The notes beneath the pieces are model-generated. The model searched no databases and had not been told where the DNA came from. It was given only the letters and a program-made list of their open reading frames with translations. A stretch of 64,000 bases of DNA from Malus domestica (Eukaryota; Streptophyta; Magnoliopsida; Rosales; Rosaceae), in NCBI RefSeq assembly GCF_042453785.1, contig NC_091666.1, positions 24,448,501-24,512,500 of the forward strand. The letters run 5' to 3'. This document shows positions 56,880 through 64,000 of this stretch, piece by piece. Every line of letters begins with the position of its first letter. Position 1 is the stretch's first letter. The position numbers were made by a program, and so were the translations under genes.

Positions 56880-58360
56880 ACGTACTATTTATGGTAAAAA
56901 TTTAGTTCCTATAAACATCAATATATCGTTTTCACGATGTGTTAAGGAGCAAAAGTAAAATAAAATGAGTGACACACAGTGGTGAAGCCAGGAATTGGCG
57001 AGGGGAGGGGCAGATTTAAAAGGGTGCAAGGTTAACAAATTATGGAGACAAACAAATCATTTACATAGTAGAAAATATTAATGACGTTCATAATTTATCA
57101 ATATTAATTACGAAATGTGACACTAGGATGAATTTAGTGAAAACAAATTCAAATTCTTGTACTCTATGACGAATTTAATAATTGAGCACATACATGTGGT
57201 TTGGTCGACTGTACATATATAATTGGTGCATAGGTACATCGAATGTATAAAATTGTAACCATAGTGTTAATGTGCAATTGTTTAAAATTGAGACACATAG
57301 TGGGTTGAAAACAAAAAATACCTCATCTAACAAAGCGTAAACTAATATTTAACTAGCTAGCATACATAAAGAAAAGAAGACTGCATGCACTAATTAATAA
57401 TTAATTAACCTTTCTTATTAACAGAGGAGGAGACGAGAACAACAGAGCCAAACAGAACACCTTGAAAAATCAAAGCCTTGAAACCTTTCATAATTCTCTA
57501 ACTCTTGTGCTAATTGTCAGTTCCAATTCTAAAATGCTAGCACTTATGCATAAGAGTTAGAGAATCATAAAAAAAAAAAATTTTAGAATGAAATCAGTTC
57601 CGACTCAAAAGGAAAAATCAAAGCCTTGAAATCAGCTCCTATTCCATATCAAAATTATTAGGAAAGTTATGGCCTTGAAATCTTTAAAAAATCCCATTGG
57701 CAAGAAGACTAGAAGGATGTTAATTGTTAATTACAAGTCTTCGATGATCACGTGCTACTAAACGACAAATAAAGCATGGTCTCCTCCTATCAGTTTTTTA
57801 GTAGAAACTAAACGCACTGTTCTAGTTAAAAAAAAAAAAAAACTAAACGCACCGTTCTACTTAAAAAAAAAAAATCTTTGCCCAGGTCCCAAACGACATC
57901 GTTTGGCTTGGATTTGAAAAATTGGAAACAGAAACACAACAGCACTGGGCTCTGTTGCAAAGCACCAAAAACCAGAGAACCAGACGAAATTGCTCACTTT
58001 CAACGGGACCAGAGCGGCGGAACCACCGCTCCTGGCTGCTGGGATTTTGGGAGTAGCTGAGGGACCTCTTTGTCTCTGATTGGTTATCTGCTGCTGCTGT
58101 GCGCAGCAGAATAGATCACCCAACCCAAACAGAGGATGAACCAGTGGGTTTTCCAACGAGGGGAGTGGCGAACTCAGCTCTCTAATGGTGTTTCCTGGTG
58201 AGGGGAGTGGCGGCCGCCACTCCTTACCCTTAAATGGCTTGGCCACTGGCGACACAGAAGAAAACAAGAATGTAGGAGTTTGATCTGCAAGGTATTACGT
58301 GCACCTACTTTCTCTTTTGTATTCATTTTATTGTGTCTTTTTAGATAAGATTGTTTCTGA
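56880..58360. other. Spacer with a hairpin-forming segment
   Basis: No gene is recognised. The 20-bp repeat GAAAAATCAAAGCCTTGAAA occurs at 57464-57483 and 57612-57631, enclosing an imperfect hairpin at 57488-57566. Poly-A runs at 57828-57842 and 57863-57874 follow a doubled AACTAAACGCAC(T/C)GTTCTA. The open frames at 57857-58267 have no recognised homology. Confidence 0.5.
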
Positions 58361-58367
58361 TCATATT

Positions 58368-58664
58368 TGTTAGATCCTATATCGTCCAGGAAAGTGGATC
58401 CTCTACGCCTTATATGTACATGCTCACCTCTATATAGCACGAGGCCTTTTGGGAGCTCACTGGCTTCGGGTTCCGTAGGAACTCTAAAATTAAGCGAGAA
58501 AGGGGCCAGAGCATTCCCAGGATGGGTGACCCACTGGGAAGTTCTGCTCGCGTGAGTGCCCAGAAACAAAATCGTGAGGGCGTGGTTGGGGCCCAAAGCA
58601 GACAATATCGTGCTACGACAGAGTCAAGCTCGGGATGTGGTGGAGCTCGGGTCGGGATGTGACA
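58368..58664 (+). repeat. Cassandra-type TRIM solo LTR containing a 5S rRNA-like core
   Basis: TGTTAGATCC ... GGGATGTGACA spans 297 bp. Its middle (about 58460-58560) resembles the 5S rRNA gene: AAATTAAGCGAG (box A region), then AGGATGGGTGACCCACTGGG and AAGTTCTGCTCG. Cassandra TRIM elements are known for a 5S-like RNA polymerase III promoter in their LTRs. No second LTR or primer-binding site is adjacent, so it is a solo LTR. The flanks (ATATT / AGTTT) do not form a clean 5-bp duplication. Confidence 0.8.
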
Positions 58665-59495
58665 AGTTTGCTTTATTTGTGTTCTCTAGCATGATTACGA
58701 TAAGGACTAGAGCCAGCCCATAATAAAACGTGTAGATTTCACACATTGAGAGATTTTTCTGTGTGTTTGAAACATGAACACATATGTTTTTTGTCCTCCA
58801 AAAGTTGGAATTTTGGCAATGCCACTTTCTCGATCACTTCATCAGAAGTAACGTTGTTATGTTATAATACGAAAATTGAGAGTGTAATTCGTTTTGAGAT
58901 TTCGTTCTCACATGTAGATTTGACTATAACTTCCTCTTCAACTTATGACTAACAAATTTTTTGCGTCATAATGTTATAATTTCATTTATGAACTCGTTGT
59001 TCGCTTATATTAAATCATGTGATATGATATGCCCATACATACCATACCATTGATATGATATGCCCTTTATAGTTGATACAACCAACACTTCACCTATTCG
59101 TGCTATATAAACTCAAGCTTACCATACGTCCAATGATTTAAAGGAAGTGCTTTACTATGGAACCAGGCACGGTAAGCATGCCACAAATTAATACTAATGT
59201 GCACGTACTTATGAACCTACATATGGACACAATTGGACACAAACACGATTGTGCACATTTTGAGCCTAATTCGACATTTTGTACCACTAAGGATACCAAC
59301 TTGCTTTTCTCGTCCCACAAAAATTAGAAAAACAAAACACTTTCGAGTAAGGTTATTGATTAGATGAGGGTTATATTTTGCATATCTAAAGAAAAAGAAG
59401 GAAAAAACTTCGAACAAAATGACGTTATTTCTAAATAATAAAAAAACATACATAGAAGCCCCAGTGTATAATTTTCAAGACTAAATGTTTAGACT

Positions 59496-59741
59496 TGTTT
59501 GGATGTGCTTTTAAAATATGTGCTTTTAAAATGATTAAAAGTGTTTTTAGAGAAAATATTTTTGGGTTTCAAAAGCACTTTAAGTGATTTCTGTAAGAAG
59601 CACTAGTTATGTGTTTCTTCTAGGAAACACTTTAAGTGTTTTTCCAGGATTTATTTGTATCTTTACTAATAAATGGTTCTAAAAATATTTTCACTAAAAG
59701 CGTTTTCAATCATTTCAGAAGCACATCCAAACGAATTATAT
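59496..59741. mobile_element. MITE with TTGTTTGGATGTGCTTT ends
   Basis: Inverted ends TTGTTTGGATGTGCTTTTAA and TTCGTTTGGATGTGCTTCTG (other strand) enclose repeats of AAGCACTT and AAACACTTTAAGTGTTT. No target duplication is identified with confidence. Confidence 0.65.
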
Positions 59742-59918
59742 GCCTTATAGAGATTTAGTTAAACTTTTTTCGTATAATTTTGGTGCCACACTATTAGAAT
59801 TAATCATTTCTTGTACCAAAATTAGCTAACCTTCCACTGCCCCATATTTCTAATATCTCACGCCAAAAAGAAATGCACAACTTATTGAGACAAATTCCTA
59901 TATATAATCTAGTTTTTT

Positions 59919-60093
59919 TGGATGAATCTAGGGTGTCCCGCGCATGTAGGTGAGGATTAATCCCTCGATCCGGGTCGGACCCCATTTGGGACGCAAGCTC
60001 TCCCAATGATGGTTGCTCCATTCACAAGGTTCGAACTCGAGACCTTGCTTAAGGGGAACAAACTCCTTACCACTTGAACCACCGAGCATTGGT
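59919..60093 (-). mobile_element. tRNA-derived SINE with target-site duplication
   Basis: On the minus strand, box A GGTTCAAGTGGTAAGG is followed about 35 bp on by box B AGTTCGAACCTTG. A ~100-bp body comes next, and a short poly-A tail (T run at 59912-59918 on the given strand). Flanks TATATAATCTAGTTTTTTT and TATATAGTCTAGTTTTTT differ by one base and form the target duplication. Confidence 0.8.
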
Positions 60094-60812
60094 TATATAG
60101 TCTAGTTTTTTGATTACCCTTTCCCCCTTTAGAGATAATTGTTAAAAAAAACGTAGTTAGATACAATTTTATTTTCACAATAATCCCTACAATTTCACAA
60201 TGATTATTTACAATTTTAATTTTTTTTTTCAAAAACTGTTTAAAATATTTTCAAATCCCACGAATTCTAACTAATATATAATGTGTACGAAATCAAACGT
60301 AATAAAAAATAATGTAACAATATCAACAATATGTATCATATCAAATATACCAAAACTGCAAATAAACATACATATTCACAATTTTTACAAATTCAAATGT
60401 ACCCAACAATAATATACACATATATGTTGTACTTGTACCTAATAGTTGTTTCTCATCAATTATAAGTTTAAAAAATAAAAAACAGCAAAGAAAAACAGTT
60501 TGACAAATTTTTTTTTTTGAAAAAACTAGACAGTACATTTTATTTTGGATCACCAACCATTTGGGAAAAAATCTAGAAAACAAACAATTTGGAAAAAGAG
60601 AATATTTAATGTTTGTAGGACATAAACAAATTAGTTTGATTAAAAAAATATAATAGAGCTAATAACTAATATCTCCACTACTAGCAAAAGGGAAATATCT
60701 CTCCACTAAATAAAGCATAAACACATCAAAAAACAAAAATGATAAATTCGAAAAAATATATAATAATGAAATGTACTTTAAATTTATAAATACTGAGATA
60801 GTTATTAGTTAA

Positions 60813-61010
60813 GGAACCGGATCTCCTCCAGATCCATATATACTGAGTCTGCTGAGCAGGTGGTCCGGACCGTTGAAATTTGATCTAACGGTTACAATTA
60901 TTATAATTTTTAGAGGGCTCCCTGTTTGTAACCGTTAGATCAAACTTCAATGGTTCGGACTGCTTGCTCAATATGCTCAGTTTTATTAGATCCGGAAGGG
61001 ATCTGGTTCC
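60813..61010. mobile_element. 198-bp MULE-type MITE in the methionine gamma-lyase promoter
   Basis: The ends GGAACCGGATCTCCTCC and GGAACCAGATCCCTTCC (other strand) and the inner arms TGATCTAACGGTTACAA on both sides are flanked by exact 9-bp duplications ATTAGTTAA (60804-60812, 61011-61019). It ends about 340 bp before the start codon of the downstream gene. Confidence 0.88.
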
Positions 61011-61239
61011 ATTAGTTAAATCACTTTAATCAAATCTTAAAAAGACACAACTCCTTAATTTAAAAAAAATGAAAAAAAACTGTAAGTGATTCTTATTTTC
61101 TCTGAAAAAAATTCTTAAAAAAGAAAAAAAGAAAAAACGTGTATGCACATTAATTACACCACAGTAACAGAAAGGATTCCAGATTAACCGCAGAAAAAAA
61201 TTTGACCAGATTCACTGTACCTTTCGGCCTCTGTTTACC

Positions 61240-61250
61240 TATATATAGAA
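61240..61250 (+). promoter_or_regulatory. TATA box of the methionine gamma-lyase gene
   Basis: CCTATATATAGAAG lies about 110 bp upstream of the ATG at 61353, followed by a C-rich leader, a fitting core promoter position. Confidence 0.65.
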
Positions 61251-61352
61251 GATATTACATTCCCCCGAACCCAAAGCACAAACCAACTCCTCCTGTCCTT
61301 TTGATTTACCTCCCTCCAACCCAACCCTAAGCTCCCTTAGCAATCACCTAAC

Positions 61353-64000
61353 ATGGCTGACACCAAATCCCAGGGATTAGTCTTCCCCCCCGCCAACAGC
61401 AAGAAAAGAGCCGAGCACGACGACATGGACAACAACGACTACGTTGCCGCCAAAAAGTCTATGTTGCTGTCCTCGGCTGCAGCTGGGGCCTGGGAAGACC
61501 CAGCCGCGGCATTAGCCAGTGCTCGACACGAGTTTGGTGAGCACGGTGGTGTCAACATGTCGATTGAGGCTTCCGCCACGTTCACCGTGATGGAGCCCGA
61601 GACTCTTCGCAAAATGTTCTCCGGCGAGCTTGGTGCAGACCGCGATTTCTTCATCTACAGCCGCCACTTTAACCCTACCGTGCTCAATCTCAGCCGACAG
61701 ATGGCGGCCCTCGAGGGTACAGAGGCCGCCTACTGCACGTCCTCTGGGATGTCCGCCATATCCTCCGTCCTGCTCCAGCTCGTCAGCAGCGGGGAACACA
61801 TCGTCGCCGCCAGAACAGTCTACGGCGGGACCCACGCCCTCATGTCCCACTTCTTCCCCAGGGCCTGCAACATAACGACAACGTTTGTGGAAATCAGCGA
61901 CCTGGACATGGTGAGGAATGCGATCGAGGTCGGGAAGACCAAGGTCCTATATTTCGAAGCCATGTCGAACCCGACTCTAACCGTCGCCAACATACCGGAG
62001 CTCAGCCGCATCGGCCACGAGAAGGGGGTCACGGTTGTGGTGGACAACACGTTTTCTCCCATGGTTCTCTCTCCGGTGAAGCTTGGTGCTGACGTGGTTG
62101 TTCACAGCATTTCCAAGTTTATTAGCGGCGGTGCTGATATCATTGCAGGTAAAAATAGTAAATATTTTCCTTACGTTTTGTGCCATTTTCTTTACCCTCT
62201 ACGGTTGCAAAAATTATTGATAATGACAGTCATATCAACACCAAGCATTTTTAGTCCAAATAAATATATGTTTTATAATATAAGTGGATTGATAGTAATA
62301 TGTGCCCGTACAGCATTACAATACATTATAAATGTGATTTAAAAAATTTAGTCTAAGTACTTTAATAAAATATGAAATCTAATAACGCTCACGATGATGC
62401 CGAACGCGTCACCTATAATTACATTAAAAGATCACATCTCTAAATTTTACGTAAACGTGTGTTCAGTGGTTTTATTTTATAAACTACTTTTCGCAAGGGT
62501 GGGGAGGGATAGGTTTGGTTACATGTGAGGGCGTTACTTTTTTGACTCATCTTGCTATACTGAGATAGCAAGACAGGTGTTTCTGTTCGTTTTTGTTGGG
62601 TTGTGTATTTTTAGGTAACATACGTTTATGTTTGTTTGTGTTTTTCTTAGACTGTTTGTTTGGTGTCAGTTTCAATCTGCAACCTAAAAATAAAAATAAA
62701 AATAAAAAAAGGAGTCGGGTTAAGAAATTAGGAATTGTATTCTTCTTACTAGAAGAATCTTTTATTTGATCCTTGATTTGATTTTTCATTCCTTATTTTC
62801 TAAGGAAAATTAATGAAAATGATTTGAAAACTTTGAGTTATAATCATAAAGATAAAATAAAGGGTAAAGTGAATAGTACCATGATTGACTTTTTAGTGTA
62901 AAAATATGATTTTTCGTTAAAATAAATAGTATCGAGAGCTTTTCGTTAAAATTTTCTATTTTCTATGGTCATTGTAAGATTCTATGTGATGTGATACATA
63001 AATTAAAAGAAAAAGGTAAGAAAAAAACATCAATTTGAATAAGGATAATGTTAAGAGGATCAAATTTTAAATTAAATTTTATAAACCAAATAATATGATT
63101 GTTGACGATTGGATCATTATTTAAATTTTGATTAATGTGCTTATTTCTTATTGATGACACATCATTGATTTACGAATTTAGTTTAGAAATTTAGTCCCTT
63201 TAGCATTATTCTTTGAATAAAGGAGATCAATCATTTATTTACTAATGTGGTTGTCACTTTTCGTTCAATGCATTAGGTCACTTCATAAAAGAAAGAATCT
63301 TAGATCGAACCCATCCCACCACTTCTCGCTAGTGTGTTTTGTATTTTTTAACCCATTTTAAGTTTTCTTTTGTGATTGGCAACAAAAATGCTGAACTGTT
63401 TTTATATGTGGCATCAAAATTTCTAGGTGTTGTGTGTGGACCTGCAAGCCTGGTGAACTCCATGATGGACCTACACCAAGGCTCCCTGATGATCCTGGGC
63501 CCAACAATGAATCCCAAGGTGGCATTTGAGCTCGCTGAGAGGATTCCCCACTTAGGGTTGAGAATGAAGGAACACTGCCACAGGGCAATGGTTTATGCCG
63601 GAAGGATGAAGAAGATGGGCTTAAAAGTAATTTATCCGGGGCTCGATGACCACCCCCAGCACGAGCTTCTCAAGTCAATGGGAAACAAAGATTACGGATA
63701 CGGAGGGCTTCTGTGTTTGGACATGGGGACTGAGGAAAGAGCCAATAGGCTCATGAATCTCTTGCAGAACTGCACACAGTTTGGGTTCATGGCTGTGAGC
63801 CTAGGGTACTATGAAACCCTAATGTCTTGCTCTGGAAGCAGCACAAGCAGTGAGATGAATGATGAGGAGAAGGCTCTGGCTGGAATCTCACCGGGGCTGG
63901 TGAGGATGTCGATCGGATACATTGGGACGTTAGAGCAAAGGTGGAGCCAGTTTGAGAAGGCAATTTCTAGAATGCAGGATTCTGGTTTGTTGAATAACAA
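61353..64000 (+). CDS. MGL: Methionine gamma-lyase, two exons, 3' end cut by the window
   Basis: Exon 1 is 61353-62148 and exon 2 begins at 63427 (GCA-G|GT-GTT); the frame is still open at base 64000, close to the natural end. The enzyme is a PLP-dependent gamma-lyase of the Cys/Met metabolism family. It splits methionine to methanethiol, 2-oxobutyrate and ammonia in the cytosol, feeding isoleucine synthesis. Visible are FSGELGADRDFFIYSRHFNP, the phosphate-site region AAYCTSSGMSAISS and GGTHALM, DNTFSPMVLSPVKLGADVVV and the PLP lysine in HSISKFISGGADII (Lys about 255). In exon 2 there are GPTMNPKVAFELAERIPHLG and LVRMSIGYIGTLEQRW. No plastid leader is seen. The intron carries a 154-bp MITE. 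Confidence 0.93.
62803..62956. mobile_element. 154-bp MULE-type MITE in the MGL intron (family II, copy 2)
   Basis: It begins AGGAAAATTAATGAAAATG and ends TTTTCGTTAAAATTTTC, with exact 9-bp duplications TATTTTCTA (62794-62802, 62957-62965). Length and interior match the element at 35367-35520 in the opposite orientation. Confidence 0.85.

Noticed and set aside
57857..58267. 136-codon minus-strand frame
   Set aside because: No homology recognised, it begins in a poly-A run, and there are no supporting splice or promoter signals.
58440..58570. A 5S rRNA gene
   Set aside because: The similarity is partial and lies inside a TG...CA-bounded ~297-bp unit, which fits a Cassandra LTR better than a functional 5S locus.
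59940..60093. A tRNA gene on the minus strand
   Set aside because: Box A and box B are present but the sequence cannot form a complete cloverleaf and continues into a body with poly-A tail and target duplications, so it is a SINE.
62149..62342. Extension of the methionine gamma-lyase frame past GCAG
   Set aside because: It reads into intron sequence after a GT donor; conserved enzyme sequence resumes only at 63427.

Overview
This is nuclear DNA of a flowering plant. The genes are split by GT-AG introns and the spacers are AT-rich and packed with retrotransposons and small non-autonomous DNA transposons. Gene and repeat content fit a eudicot, most probably Rosaceae (apple/pear tribe); that placement is recognition from memory, not a computed result.

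Layout. Positions 1-3017 hold the 3' part of a non-autonomous LTR retrotransposon carrying broken pieces of two host genes (an HIR/prohibitin-domain protein and an ankyrin-AAA protein). Positions 3245-6824 are a complete sister element with two LTRs, a 5-bp target duplication (ATATC), a primer-binding-like site and pieces of three more host genes (polyol transporter, UDP-glucuronate 4-epimerase, short-chain reductase), two of them fused in one open frame. About 6.83-11.1 kb is quiet spacer. A YSL metal-nicotianamine transporter (+, six exons) lies at 11146-14799. An HLB1-like TPR protein (-, 14 exons) spans 15405-29332. Its 8.6-kb fourth intron carries an RTE-clade LINE with an intact ORF inside a 14-bp target duplication, interrupted by a 4.4-kb transcribed repeat with its own ORF. 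A TBC/RabGAP gene (-) covers 30907-34301 and may have a second, alternative first exon at 34430-34659. After a MITE-bearing spacer come a tiny single-TM protein gene (41146-42215), a single-exon DUF538 gene (44168-44641), an EMB8-like alpha/beta hydrolase (45387-49261), a transposon-rich stretch (49.3-61.0 kb: hAT-type MITEs, an internally deleted Harbinger element, a Cassandra-type solo LTR with a 5S-like core, a tRNA-derived SINE, a MULE-type MITE), and a methionine gamma-lyase gene (+) that starts at 61353 and runs to the window end.

The host genes are unrelated housekeeping or metabolic genes; there is no operon-like co-function. The most interesting system is the LTR family at 1-6824. 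Two adjacent members share a 3' module of minisatellites and tandem TATA-box copies but carry different host gene fragments, so the family appears to capture and fuse host coding sequence repeatedly. All coordinates and splice sites were read by eye from the sequence; family names rest on recalled homology.
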